Positions 12,155-23,180 of a DNA stretch of 64,000 bases are shown here, piece after piece. Location of the stretch: NCBI GenBank assembly GCA_034336665.1, contig CM067566.1, forward strand, positions 21,248,330 through 21,312,329, given 5' to 3'. Under the pieces are notes generated by a model. The model was not told the origin of the DNA, did no database searches, and saw only the letters and a list, made by a program, of their open reading frames with translations. Position numbers and translations under genes: made by a program. Each line of letters begins with the position of its first letter. Positions within the stretch are counted from its first letter, which is position 1. The stretch is from Luscinia megarhynchos (lineage: Eukaryota > Chordata > Aves > Passeriformes > Turdidae).

Positions 12155-12173
12155 GCAGCGCCCCCTGGCGGCC
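12155..12173 (-). promoter_or_regulatory. CTCF-binding motif, near consensus
   Basis: The plus strand reads GCAGCGCCCCCTGGCGGCC. On the minus strand this is GGCCGCCAGGGGGCGCTGC, which matches the vertebrate CTCF core CCASYAGRKGGCRS in all strong positions. CTCF is an 11-zinc-finger protein that anchors chromatin loops and insulators. The motif is single-copy, lies just right of the last minisatellite cassette, and its orientation would matter for loop formation. Occupancy cannot be read from sequence and would be blocked by CpG methylation. Confidence 0.7.
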
Positions 12174-12310
12174 GCGCTGCCGCGCTCGGGGCCGCGCGGG
12201 GCCTGAGGCCGCGCCGAGGGGCGCGCCGCAAACTGCCCGCTCGGCTTCAATTGCAGATTTGTTATTCTAAAAACGGCGCCGGCTCCGTGGGTGCGTGCTT
12301 TGGAGACGTG

Positions 12311-13128
12311 GACGTGTCTCCCTGACCTCCCTCTGCGTGGGATCTGTGATTGCTGGTCAGCCCCTGGGAATGGGACAATTACGAGCTTTAGAAAGTCACC
12401 CAGAGCAGCGCGTTAATGGTTTTTGGGGGCGCTGAGGAAAAGAAAAGCTTTCAATCTTTTAGAAGCTGTGAATGAACAAACTGCTGCCAATTTTTTTAGT
12501 ACCCAAACCCTGTTTTAGAGGCCACCATATCTTAAATATATTAAATATATATCGGATGCTTCTAGAGAGGGTAATATTGTTTGCTATCCCTGGCATAATT
12601 CTCAGGAAATATTTTCTTGCAAATTTCAAGTGTTAGATTGTCACACTCTGTTTGTTAAGTATGTGTAAACCATCCTGTTTCTGGAAAAAAAAATAAATCT
12701 GTAGTTCTCTGAATCTAAAATGACACTGCAGACACTTCACTTTAAAACTAAGATACGACTTCTGAAAATTCAAAGGCATATTTTATCTGTCTTGAAAAGT
12801 AGTCTCCTTGGACTTCAAATTTTCTATTTTTAATCATTTTTCAATTTTTTTTTCTTCAGCAAAGAAGTGAAGATAGATTTTTTTTATCCACCTGTGATTT
12901 AGCGTGTAATTCCTTGGTTTTTTTCATTTGATCTTCCTGTCCATTCTCTGTCCCTGTGCTAGACTAATAGGCCCAAAGCAACATTAGTGAATTCTGTTTA
13001 AAATGAAACGTCTCTGATGCTTACATCCACTTTATTGATGTATATGAGCCATATAATTATGAATTTGTTCTGTTACCAATATATTATGAACCATATTGTT
13101 TCCAGCTCTACCATTATTGCTGCATTAA
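12311..13128. other. Non-coding stretch downstream of the CpG island
   Basis: GC content falls back to the AT-rich background within about 150 bp. A short AT repeat (ttaaatatattaaatatatat) sits near 12533-12552. No gene or repeat family is recognised. Confidence 0.55.
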
Positions 13129-13735
13129 ATGAGAAGTGATCAAAGCAGTGTCCAGGTTGGATGGGACCACAGGAAGTCTCCAGGTCAATCTCCTGCTCAC
13201 AGCATGTCCAGCTCTGAGGTCAGACCTGATTGCTCAGGGCAATCTCAAAAACTGCCAGCCTCTCTGGGCAGTCTGTTACACAGCTTGGCTGTCCTCCCTG
13301 GCTTTCCTTGCATCTGACCTAAGTATCTCTCTTCACAATTTTTGCCTTTGACTTTCAGCCTTCCCCTGTTCCTTGCTGTATTTGTCACTAGAAGACTTCT
13401 CCAGCTTTCATCACCTAAGGAAAGGAAACTTCTGCAAGCAGTACTGTGCTGGCTTTGTCTGGAGTAGAGTTAACTTTCTACATAGTGTCTCTTTCTGTTT
13501 TCTTCATCACCACATGTAGATGGTGAGTGGCTGCTTTTAGGTCCCCCTGAAACTCTTTTCCGGGCTGGACAAGCTCAGCTGCCTCAGCCACTGCTGGCAG
13601 GACCACTTCCCCAGCCCCTGACCAGCTTGGGGTCTTCTGCTGAATTCACTTCAGTGAGCACTAACCCTGCATTGGAAGCACCAGGATGGGATGCAGTATT
13701 TCCAGAAACCCTAAGAGTTCACCTGGCTTCTACTT
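13129..13735 (-). mobile_element. CR1 LINE 3'-region fragment, interrupted
   Basis: The plus strand reads as antisense CR1 3' region in two blocks. At 13139-13430 it runs from ccaggttggatgggaccac through cagtctgttacacagcttgg to ttgctgtatttgtcactaga. At 13541-13735 it runs from aggtccccctgaaactc through ggctggacaagctcagctg. The two blocks are collinear in CR1 but separated by about 100 bp of unrelated DNA (13440-13540), so the element was split by a later insertion or replacement. The terminal ATTCTRTGATT repeats are missing. Both blocks are diverged, which suggests an old copy. Confidence 0.8.
13440..13540. mobile_element. Possible LTR fragment inside the CR1 copy
   Basis: The piece begins cagtactgtgctggctttg and continues with tctggagtagagttaactttc, wording I associate with a common avian ERV LTR family. 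It interrupts an otherwise collinear CR1. Only about 100 bp remain, no clear target duplication is seen, and TG/CA ends cannot be defined, so the assignment is tentative. Confidence 0.4.
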
Positions 13736-14229
13736 TCTCAAGCAATATCTCCACTTTTATTTTTATTTTATGTGTTCTTTCTTTAAAGGAGTCTCTCAGA
13801 TCTTTCCTTTACCAGAGTTTTGCGTCAAGAATTCCTGACATATGATAAAATATCACGTCATAGACAATATTCTGTGACTCCTGAAGATACTCCCAAGAAA
13901 ATTGCCTTGCTAAAGAATTATTACAGGTCTACTGCACAGTTCAACATATTTTCTTAAACCTTCATTATTCGGAAACTTTCCTAGACTTCTGCATTTTGTA
14001 TAAATTTGTATTTGGTACACCTCATTCAAAACTAACTCCATCTCTAAAAAGAATGCTGTCTCACAAAATCCAAGGATACAGCTACTACTGTGTTTAATTC
14101 TAAGTATTTATAAGTAAAAGATGGGAGTATAATAGATATTTTATTTAGTCTTTTCTAATACTTATATAATCCCTAGTTGGCTTCCACTGAAATGAGATAA
14201 CAGCACAGCAGACTACTTTTTTTTGTAAT
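13736..14229. other. AT-rich non-coding stretch, nothing recognised
   Basis: No gene or repeat family is visible between the CR1 fragment and the GC-rich block that follows. Confidence 0.5.
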
Positions 14230-14665
14230 GCCTAAAATCTGGCCAAGGTGCAGCAGGTGTGGGTCTGTTCCACGAGGGAATACAAGCCTGGAGGCGAAGT
14301 CAGGGCAGCAGAGGCAGTGCTCCTGCAGGCCAGCACAGAGCTCCTCAGTGTAGGGGTGAGCAGGGTGGGCAGAGCACAGTGCCATCAGCAAGGTCTGCTG
14401 ACAGACCCAGACTCTCCCAGGCAAGATAGAGTTGGGCTCTGGATCCTTCTAGGGACTCCAGTCCAGTACCAGCAGGAGACAGGACAACACCAGAGGTCTG
14501 AGTAAAGGACAGGTGGAAAAAAGACTGGAGACTGAGTAAAGGACAAGAATGCCTGTGGCAGAGCTCAGGAAGGGACTGGGTGTCCAGGGGTGCAGATGGG
14601 GACCCCAGGTGGGGCTGATCAGCTGAAAACCCATTAGTGGAATTGGGGCCCCAACAGCATTTTTC
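14230..14665. other. Unidentified GC-rich block, possibly an old repeat
   Basis: About 430 bp are clearly richer in G and C than the flanks and have rather sharp edges. They contain a 14 bp direct repeat CTGAGTAAAGGACA at 14498-14511 and 14532-14545 (period 34). Overlapping open frames of up to 111 codons exist on the minus strand, and shorter ones on the plus, none with a recognisable domain. Sharp edges and the internal repeat suggest an interspersed repeat such as an LTR or a decayed retrocopy, but I cannot name a family. Confidence 0.35.
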
Positions 14666-17139
14666 ATAATTATGCAAGTTAACTGATGTTTTATCACTAA
14701 GCTGAGAAAAATTAGATAGAAAAGTGATCCATGGGAATATGATACTGTTGAAGGAAGAAAGGTATAATATATGCTGGCTTGCATATTTTTCTCAGTAGAG
14801 TAATTAAAATGTTTTTAGTTTTTCATTTATGTGTAGGAATATGAGTGAAATAAAACATTGAAAATATATTGAAAGTTTAAAATATTTTTATTAGGGTAAC
14901 TTTGATGTGCTGTGTCAGGGACCTGAAAAAAATAAATAAAAACTCTTTATCTAGGCTGCTGGAATAATTCCCATTGTTCACCAAAGACTGATATTTCAAA
15001 TAAGTTTTTCAACTACCTCCAGTCATATGCAGGGATGTATCAAAGACACATACCTGTCAAGTCACTGAGATACTGAGAGTGATGCAAACTCTGGGACTCC
15101 TTTACATACCTGTGGCCATTGTTATTATCACTGACCAACCTGACAGCTATCAGTTTCAACCACGAAAAACTATGATTCACCAGTATAATTCCTCTTCACT
15201 GCCCATTTTTCATTGCTGCATCTTTCTGTTGAGTTAACCATTTTCATACAGGGCACTCAACCCTCCCAAAGGATATGTACTTCTTCCTAATAGTACAAAA
15301 GAAAGTCAGGGTTTTGACAGCACTTAGTCATAAAGTCAAATCCATAAAGTCAAATCCTATTCTTCCAGCTAATGCATTCTGAGATACAGGGATGACTGCA
15401 GTAAGTGCACTGAATCACAGCAAGCAGTGTCTGTGGAGGGGGGCATTGGTGCTGCTGGGCCCATCTCTGCACACCCAGCTGCCAGGGGTTACTGCCAGTT
15501 CATACAGTGCAGGTGTCTTCCCTTTGTTTACCTGCTGGATACTGCCAAAACACAGGTTTCTCCTGACAGTGCCCAGGCAGGCTCTGATCTAACTCACACT
15601 GCTGTATTTCAGAGACCTCACAGCCTTGTGAATGGTATTATAATTGAAACCACTTTCTAAAAAGGACATGTTTGTTTTTTTACTCTCCACCTTTTTATTC
15701 CTTAGTTAACCATTTGATCTTTTTAAGTATTTAGCTGTTTACCAGTTATCTGGTCACATGAATGGAAATGTGCAAATATGCTTGCCTTATTGCAGCAGCG
15801 TATGCCCCCTTCATGGTCACATTTCAGTTCTCACTTGGGAATAGACACATTCCTGACAATAACCTCTCTGCTGTGTGCAGAGGTATTCTTCTTCTGTCTA
15901 CTCTCTTTTCATCTCATGCAATTCTGTTTAGCACAGGTTTTCTGTCAAGTAAGAAGAAGGAGGAATATGTTTTTTTCCCAGCTCTGCTCTTTATCTCTCT
16001 TTGCAACTCTTTTGTCCTAGCAATTCCCTCATTTGATGCCTGTACATGGTCCAAGTGTGGGAATTGAAGCCACCAGTAAAGAACTGGGATGTAAGCAGTT
16101 CTGCCTATGAACTCTTCACAGAGAGTGAGCTCTTGTACATATCCCAGCAGATGTGCATCTTCATGTCCAGACATTCACATTTCACACAACTGACTCAAAT
16201 GCCATGATATCAGGAAAAGGAATCTAGTCAAATATCTCTATCAACTTGTAACCTTCTACATCTGTGTCTGACTGTATGAAAAGGAGGTAAGTTCTCCTGA
16301 GAGAACAACCTAGCAATTAAACTGTGCCTTTTGGGGAATATTTCCTGTGAATTTATTGTGATGCCCTGTTTCCTCACCTTTTACACCAGCTGATCTGCTG
16401 TTGTGGCATTACTCTATCCACAGAAGGTCTGTAGTGTCTGTAGTCAAACCTGGAAGAGGCTACTACCAAACCTGAAAAATGACATATAGTTTAATGAGAT
16501 TTTTCCATAGCCATTCTCCCTAAAATGTCAGAATTTATGCTCAGTTAAGTCATTCTGATTTGACATTTCATCCATGCAGAATAAAGAATAAATGAAACAT
16601 TTCAGATTCAGTTATGTGCTGACTGTCAAAATAGACTGAATTTTAAGAGTCGACCAGTGTGCCCAGTTACTCAGCTTTCCAAAACTGAGTTAATGTTAGT
16701 GTTACCAGAAGAATGATTGCATTTGTTGAATTTTATGGCCTAAGGCTGAAAATCTCTACCAACCACTATTATAGTTTATACTAAATGTAGCCAATATGTG
16801 TTATAACTTTGCACAGAATTTTCTGCATAATGACCTCATCTGCTTGTATAAATAGACTTGCAATGAGATGCAGCATCACAGTTATGAATTTTCTGGGTAA
16901 ACTATATTGAATAAGTATGCAAATATTTCTGTCCTCTCCAGTAGAAAATAATATTAAAAATAAAAAGGTGGTAAGATTCTGTTTTCTTAAAAACAAAACA
17001 AAACAAAAACCCCAACTGAAGCAAAAGGTGCTTTTATTATGCACATACACAAATAAAAAAAAATAAAGATGAGTTGTACAATTTTCATGTTAATTCAGTA
17101 CATTTCCATATTACTGATGTGATGTATTTCCTTTCAGAA
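14666..17139. other. Non-coding stretch, nothing recognised
   Basis: Mostly AT-rich, with a somewhat GC-richer patch at 15380-15620. It contains a perfect 14 bp tandem duplication (15329-15356) listed separately. No repeat family or exon is recognised. The open frames at 15762-16067 and 15778-16020 overlap in different frames of the same strand, as chance frames do. Confidence 0.5.
15329..15356. repeat. 14 bp tandem duplication, CATAAAGTCAAATC x2
   Basis: CATAAAGTCAAATC occurs twice head to tail without mismatch. It is best explained by replication slippage. Confidence 0.9.
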
Positions 17140-17765
17140 ATTCACATATGCAGGCTTGAGGGGCAAAACTACCCAGTGGAATCTTTTCAAAGGTTCTTCC
17201 GTATTTAAACTAGGCACTGAAAAGGCAAATTTTGGTGCATCCTCTGGGTACAGAGGAATTCTGAAAAAAACAACCTTCCAAATCAATGATTGTCAAGGGC
17301 CAATTTCTAGGAATCGTGATAGACGATGGGAGCAGGGCTCTCATGTCTTCCATGACTGCATTTATTTTTCTGAGATCACGAAGCAAACACCACATACCAC
17401 GTCTTTCCTGAATGACAAATACAGGAGAGTTCCACGAGCTTGTGGGGGGGACAATACATCTCACTTGCAATTGTTCATTTACCAGGATTTATAAGGCGTG
17501 CAATTTTTCAGCTTGCAGGGGCCACTGATCTACCCCTACAGGTTTGTTAGTTTTCCAGGTCAGTTTCAGGATAGTGCACAAATTGGTGACCCCTATGAAA
17601 AATCAGACCCAGTTCTGACTCCAATCTGTGAGAGCATGTCCCGGCCCCATAACACCCATAACATTGGGAATTCGCAAAACAGAAGGCTTAGTAATAGCAG
17701 TATGTCCTTTGGGACCTACAATTTGGATAAAATACTTTGAAAGCTAGTGCTGCTCCCCCCCAATA
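17140..17765 (-). mobile_element. Endogenous retrovirus remnant (class II, betaretrovirus-like), protease end and 5' RT
   Basis: Read on the minus strand, the order is protease C-terminus (about 17646-17590), a short linker, then the first part of reverse transcriptase (about 17545-17145). This is the order expected of pro-pol. No gag, RNase H, integrase, env or flanking LTR could be recognised on either side. The plus-strand open frame covering 17156-17494 is the antisense shadow of this remnant. Similarity is to class II ERVs, which are common in birds. The copy is fragmentary and cannot encode a working enzyme. Confidence 0.85.
17145..17646 (-). pseudogene. pol: Retroviral pro-pol pseudogene fragment (protease tail and reverse transcriptase N-terminal half)
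   Basis: The protease end is seen as GRDMLSQIGV near 17646-17615, matching the conserved C-terminal G-R-D/N element of retroviral aspartic proteases. It is followed by a stop and a frameshift. In the RT part the longest clean frame is 17470-17210. It contains the fingers segment SSWNSPVFVIQ and the palm motif A region [13 protein letters not shown] (near 17300-17262), whose aspartate is retained. An in-frame TAA lies just upstream (around 17488-17491) and another stop lies downstream near 17140. The catalytic YxDD box (motif C), thumb, connection, RNase H and integrase are all absent. In an intact virus this enzyme copies genomic RNA into DNA; here it is a dead relic. The class is inferred from motif wording, not from a search. 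Confidence 0.85.
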
Positions 17766-20700
17766 CCAGTGAGTGCTTGGGGAGCTGCAGTAAGTGGCCA
17801 TCTGGGGGACCACTTAGCCTGTGAGATGACCATGGCAACCCTTACCTCCCTTTACTGAAAAACTACCAACTCGCTTGTATCAAATAGTTTTTAGGACAAT
17901 TGATCTATATACTCATGTTCCTACTAACAACTGTAGATTTGATTTTATAACCTGAAGGTAGAACCTACCATTTAAGACCATCCTAAGTTCTTGCTAACTA
18001 ACAAACTATTGTATAACTTGTGGTGAATATATATTCCAAGACCGTGGCCAGCTAGTTTTATGCCAATAGAATTCAAAAACTTTGAGTGATATATCATTGT
18101 GCATTATTGAAAGATTGTATGACTATATGCAATTCAGGTAATGAAAATACATACTTAAATAACTGTTCTGTCAAAATTACAGCTACCTTTCACTTAAAAT
18201 AAATATATATGTTTTGTAGCATTGTGCTAGTATAACTTACTATAATAAGTGTGTGTGAGAGAGAGACATGTCCCATTGCCCATTTAACCCACAGAGAACT
18301 GATTCAGTTGTGGGAGCATCTAATCTGACTTCATCAGTTTTAATTAGCATACCAATTAAGGAAGTCTTCCTCATTATATGCCTTGGTTTGGAAAATTACC
18401 AGCACGTCTATCCCATTCACTTCCCTCTGTTCTCCTCAGGCAAATAAAGGTATTATCCATTGGGATAACAAGGGAATCTGTGACATCAGTGAAACAAACT
18501 GTCTTTTAGGAGGTAAATTTGGCACATGGACAACAGAGGCATTCTTATTTTTATAATCTGGCAGTAACAAAGTAAAGTTCTTTGTACAGAGGCAAAAATC
18601 ACAGTGGCTGATGTGATGCATCACTGCCACAACATATTGGAAAGAGGCACTTTTAGCAGCTTGTCCTGATTTTACCAGCTTGAGTGTGGGTGCAGGTTTC
18701 CCACTGAAGCAACTGTATCATCTAATGAAGTTTTTTATTCTATAAACTGTACATATGAAATCTATGCTACTTGTCATAACCTAAGAGGAGATTTGTGGTT
18801 TTAATTCCTAACCTTTTTCAAATTCAAAAGGAGGGTTTTATTTCTTTTTTGAGCTGTTACATTTTCCTAATAAATTGTATTGCCCTGAGCATGAATATGA
18901 TCTAGGAAAAGCATATTCAAAGCAAAATTAATAAAGCTAATCTATTTATGTTTATTTTTTAACTTCTCATTAATAAATTAATTTATGGCCTTTTCTCAAA
19001 GCTACAATTTTTAACAAAAATGCCATTACATCTGCTTTTTACAATTAGCCAGCTTTATATTTTGTAATTTGTACCATAGTTTGGGGAAACAACCAAAATA
19101 AAACGTGCAAAAAAAAAAAAAGCCAAACACAAACAAAAGCAAATAAAACAAGAAACAGACAATATTTTAAATAAAAAGACCATAAAAATGTGAAAAAAAT
19201 GATAGTTTAGAAAAATGTAAGTTGCAAAGGGATATGCAGGGAGACTTTACAACTGGAAAACTTTTTAATTGCACTCCCGTGACACTGATGGGTGGCATGA
19301 GCCACATCTCTTTCTTCTAGATAAGGGCAGAGTTAAACACATCTAACCTCTTTCAGTACTTCTTCACCTCCTCTCCTGCACAAAACCTTTTCTTTTTGCT
19401 CCCAGTGTAGAACATGTATTTGCTGTAGCCATTTGTTGTAACCATTGCCCATTTAAGGGTCTACCTTTCAAGTACTGAAGTAGTTAAAGACATTTATTCC
19501 AAGAAAAAATATAAGGAATTAATCTTGACTGTTACCCCATTCTGATCCATCAGACTGAGTACCTAATTTATTTTTTTTTTGTAATGTTTAAGTAGCACAT
19601 CATGAGACTGACATAACAGCATGAAGTAAAGATATTTTCAACTTCTGGTTAGGATTTTTTTTAATGTACTATAAAGGAATCAGAGGACATACTGCTGCTT
19701 TTAAAACAACCTGCAAGACACAAGATAATGGCAAAGTGCAAGACAAAAAAAAAAAAAAAAAAGTAGTGGTGGAATGAGGTGAAGCTGAGAATGGAAACAA
19801 ACACTATTTTGCTAATTTGGCTTTTGAGGATTTTTACTTTCAGTTTATCCAGTGCTTGAGTTGAAGGATAAAAACTTCTATTGCATTGAATATATTTGCT
19901 TTGAAAAAAAGAAGAAAATATTTCATGTGCTGGCAGAGGATCCTAAACATAGGAGAAATAGATAAAAAATTGGTGACAGCAGGTTACAAATTGGTGACAG
20001 CAGGTATGCTATCCTAACAGTGCAGATTTAACAAATCACATTTTATGTTCACTTTTCTGAAGTAAGTGCTACCACTGTAAAAGAAATAAGTGAACCTTTC
20101 TCTTGTCCCATAGATTTTAAATTGTGTTGTGTACCTTGGAAATAATCCATTCCCAGTACGTATTTTTTTCTGGTCAGCGGGGCTCAAATCATGTTTCATC
20201 TTGTCTAGCATGAATACTGGAGTGTGAGTTTACAAACTATCTGCCTTATAAAAATTACTAGTATGAACATATGATGACATCATTTAATAGGAAGCGAATT
20301 TTAAACTGTGTTGGCTTTAAAAAATCTTTTAAATTAAGTACATAAATATTACTTGATGTATATTTTAATTCATAATTATTATAAGAGTTGTTTTAGTGCT
20401 TGTGAAGATAAATAGGCTAAAAAGCAGTTGAAAATTAAATCTTATCTACAGACTATATGCAGCTCGAATTCCCCTAAAATTATTCTGCAGACTATAATCT
20501 GGAAACAAAATTAGTAAGGTGACATGTGATTTTGTATTTCTTATGTATAAAGATTTTTTTTTTATATGCATTATCATCTGCAAAAATTACGGAATGGTAC
20601 TGTCCATTTTACTAAGTGCTTAATCTTTATACATTTAATGAGCTATGCTCCTGATTGTAGGACGACCGGTATAATCTTATGGGTGAACCATTCCCTGTCT

Positions 20701-20903
20701 TCATATTTATTCATAAATAAAATGTTAAACAATTTTTTAGCAGGTGGTATTGTAGATACCATTGTCTGTCTTCTCTGGAAATAGAAAAACATATTCATGA
20801 CAAATATAAACAAATCAATGCAGAATTCATCTTTGAATGAAAAAAATTCGTTAGGTAAGGCACTTAAAAAAAACTCAAAAACTTCTATAACAAATTTTTT
20901 GGG
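17766..20903. other. AT-rich non-coding stretch with A runs
   Basis: No gene is recognised. It holds A runs near 19110-19122 and 19745-19762, and an 18 bp direct repeat at 19967-20005. A minus-strand frame at 18436-18630 lies about 700 bp upstream (in ERV orientation) of the pol remnant, but I cannot match it to gag or any other viral or cellular protein. Confidence 0.5.
19967..20005. repeat. 18 bp direct repeat, AAATTGGTGACAGCAGGT x2 (period 21)
   Basis: The 18-mer occurs at 19967-19984 and again at 19988-20005, with TAC between the copies. It is a local tandem duplication. Confidence 0.9.
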
Positions 20904-21500
20904 TCCTAGAATAATAGACTAATTTGAGTTGAAAAGGCTTTTTAAAGGTTATCTAGTCCAAACTCTATGCGATGAGCAGGGACACCTTCAATTAGACCAG
21001 TTTTGTTAGACCTTCATTCAACCTGACCTTGAATGCTTCCAGTGGGTGTGGACAGGGCATCCACAACCCCTCTGGATGACCTGTTCCAGTCTCTCTTATC
21101 CCCCGAATTGCAAAACAAACAAACCCCCCCCAAAACAACAAAACATACAAATAAACACCCTACTACCTAAATTGACCTTCTTTTGGATTAAAACCATTAC
21201 CCCTTGTCTTATCACAACATGCCCTGAAAAAAATCCTCTTCCCATCTCTCTTAGAGACCCTCTTAAAGTGCTGAAAGGCCACAGTAGGTCACCCCAGAGA
21301 CTTCTCCAGGCAACAGCCCCAAGTCTCTCAACGTTGTCTCATACAAGAGGTGCTCCATTCTAGGATCAACACGGGTTGTTACTGCTGTCCCTGAATACAG
21401 GGCAGCTTCTGTCTAGGTACTGTTTTTTCTCATTTTTTTTGTGGGGTGAAATGCAGAGGAGTCCACAAATGGGATCTCAGTGAGGGTTATTCCAGCAGCA
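20904..21500 (-). mobile_element. CR1 LINE 3'-region fragment
   Basis: The plus strand opens with the antisense CR1 end in decayed form (cctagaataatagactaattt, ttgaaaaggctttttaaaggttatctagtcc). It continues with cagggacaccttcaattagacc, cctgaccttgaatgcttcc, gacttctccaggcaacagccc and ctccattctaggatcaac, all in CR1 order. A purine-rich and C-rich insertion (caaaacaaacaaacccccccc, near 21110-21150) interrupts it. From about 21372 the match weakens and may run to about 21500. The many substitutions suggest an old copy. Confidence 0.8.
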
Positions 21501-22707
21501 GGCACAGCATGAAGCCCGTGCACCAATGGAACCTCTGGTTCAGTAGAGCATCTTGCTGTTAGAACGACACTGAAACTGGTGTTTGTTTGCAAACCTGTCT
21601 GTAAAATGTCAACTATCTGGGGACAGGGCCATTTCTTACATCACCTCTTGTGTATTTACACTGAGAACAGCAAGGTCTTGGTCATTTGGAGCCACAGTGA
21701 AGTAGAGCTGACAAATATTTGCAGTTGAGCTGATGCATTTACCTAAGTATTTCTGTTTCAGATTTGTCTTCACATTGCTCACAAAGAAGATAAAGGAAAA
21801 GGGAAATTGTATATACCTTTCCCTTCCATTGCGTCATCACTGCCACATCCATGCAGCTTCTGGAGATTTCAGGATTTAAAAAAGGATCTGCTAGTGCAGG
21901 TAGAAGTTATGGAATCAACTGTGCTTTTTAGGAGCTCCTGAGATTCCTTATGCGCTTTTTAAGATAATTATCAGCTGGTTTAACTGTAGCTTCTTATTGC
22001 AAATAATTTAATCAGTTAATCACTATTAGCCTTGAACACATAGGATGGTTTAACTAATAGTCTTAGAAGCAAGTAAAATGGAGAACTGCATGATTATTCT
22101 GTAACTGGTTTGATCTCAGCTTCCATAAAAACTTAAAACTTTCAAGCTGCCTTCAAACAGTAGATGTTTGTACTTAAATTATGATCTAAGGGGATTTTTT
22201 GGTTTGCTAGTTTCCAAGATATTTGGAAAATGGGTTCTAAAGGGAAGTGTACTCATTTCTGTACATATTATACACCTACTATTTGCTATATTTGGCACCT
22301 ATCTGCTTGTCAGACCAAATAAATCTAATTCCCTGACGCACACGCGAAAAACTATGTAAGTGCTTTGTAATATTTTTAAAAGCAGCATTAGTCTATGTCT
22401 GTGCTCCTACTGCCACGTGAATCATGCTAAAAATGGTCTTCCTATTTTGCAATTTCACACCAATGTGTGCTAATATCTATGGAAGGCTAGTTTTGTAAGA
22501 GTTGCCAAAACTTATATAAAAAACATTTCCATGTAACACTGAATTTATCCTCCCCTTCGACATTCCTTTGACTTGTTCTCAGAGGCAACATACCATATTC
22601 TGTACTCTTACTGTGTATTAGCATCTTGAATGTTAAAGTATTACACCTTCAAAATATTCTTCAGAATTTGTGCTGAAAATAACTCTCTTGATATCTTTCT
22701 GTTAGTA
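21501..22707. other. AT-rich non-coding stretch, nothing recognised
   Basis: No gene or repeat family is visible between two minus-strand CR1 fragments. Confidence 0.5.
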
Positions 22708-23180
22708 AGGGGCCAAAACTGAACACCAGATTTGGGTTGTGGCCTCACCAGTGCCAAGCGTGGGGGAATCCCTGCCCTGGTCCTGCTGGCCATACTTTTG
22801 CAGACACAGGCCAGGATGCTGTTGGCCTCCTGGGCCACCTGGGCACACACTGGCTCATGGTCAACAGCTGTTGACCAGCACTCCCAGGCCCTTTAGCACG
22901 AGGCAGCTTTCCAGCCACTCTGTGGCACTGCCTGGGCTTTCTGTGACCCAAGGTCAGGACCTGGCTGGGGCCTTGTTGAACCTCATAGCACTGGCTATGA
23001 GCACCAGTCTGTCCTGTCCAGATCCTTCTACAGAGCCTTCTGCCCTCCAGTAGACAAGACTCCCAATCAACTCGGTGTCATCTGTGAATTTCCTGAGGGT
23101 GCACCAAATCCCCTTGTCCAGATCATTGATAAAGATATTAAACAGGACCCAATACTGAGCCCTCAGATATTACTGAGTTT
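22708..23180 (-). mobile_element. CR1 LINE ORF2 fragment (3' half of ORF2)
   Basis: On the minus strand this reads from the late reverse transcriptase (the conserved LFNIFINDLDKG element lies near 23150-23105) through the post-RT part. Plus-strand signatures are ggggccaaaactgaacacc at 22708, ggccttgttgaacctcatagc near 22967 and gatcattgataaagatatt near 23122. The CR1 3' UTR and tail are missing at the lower edge, so both ends are truncated. Stops and indels break the frame. Relative to its flanks it is GC-rich, as CR1 ORF2 is. Confidence 0.9.

Larger units (their letters stand above)
11640..12310. promoter_or_regulatory. CpG island (possible promoter or insulator)
   Basis: This is the only strongly GC-rich, CpG-dense block of the window. 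CpG dinucleotides occur in every minisatellite cassette and are densest at 12080-12235 (runs such as gccgcgctgccgcgctcgggg). The surrounding DNA is AT-rich and nearly CpG-free. In birds, unmethylated islands like this usually mark promoters, but I can place no exon, TATA box or transcription start. The direction and target are unknown, and a gene on either strand outside the recognised features, or a long non-coding RNA, could use it. A CTCF motif lies inside at 12155-12173. Confidence 0.7.

Noticed and set aside
11340..12325. Long open frames (288, 296 and 207 codons) on the plus strand and 179 and 106 codons on the minus strand
   Set aside because: All three plus frames and the minus frames are open at once because TG/TC repeats and GC cassettes contain almost no stop codons. 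The products are Val/Cys/Ser or Thr/His/Asp low-complexity repeats. They are satellite artefacts.
17156..17494. 112-codon plus-strand frame
   Set aside because: It is the antisense shadow of the retroviral reverse-transcriptase remnant on the minus strand.
22739..23053. 104-codon plus-strand frame rich in Ser/Pro/Leu
   Set aside because: It is the antisense of CR1 ORF2 sequence.
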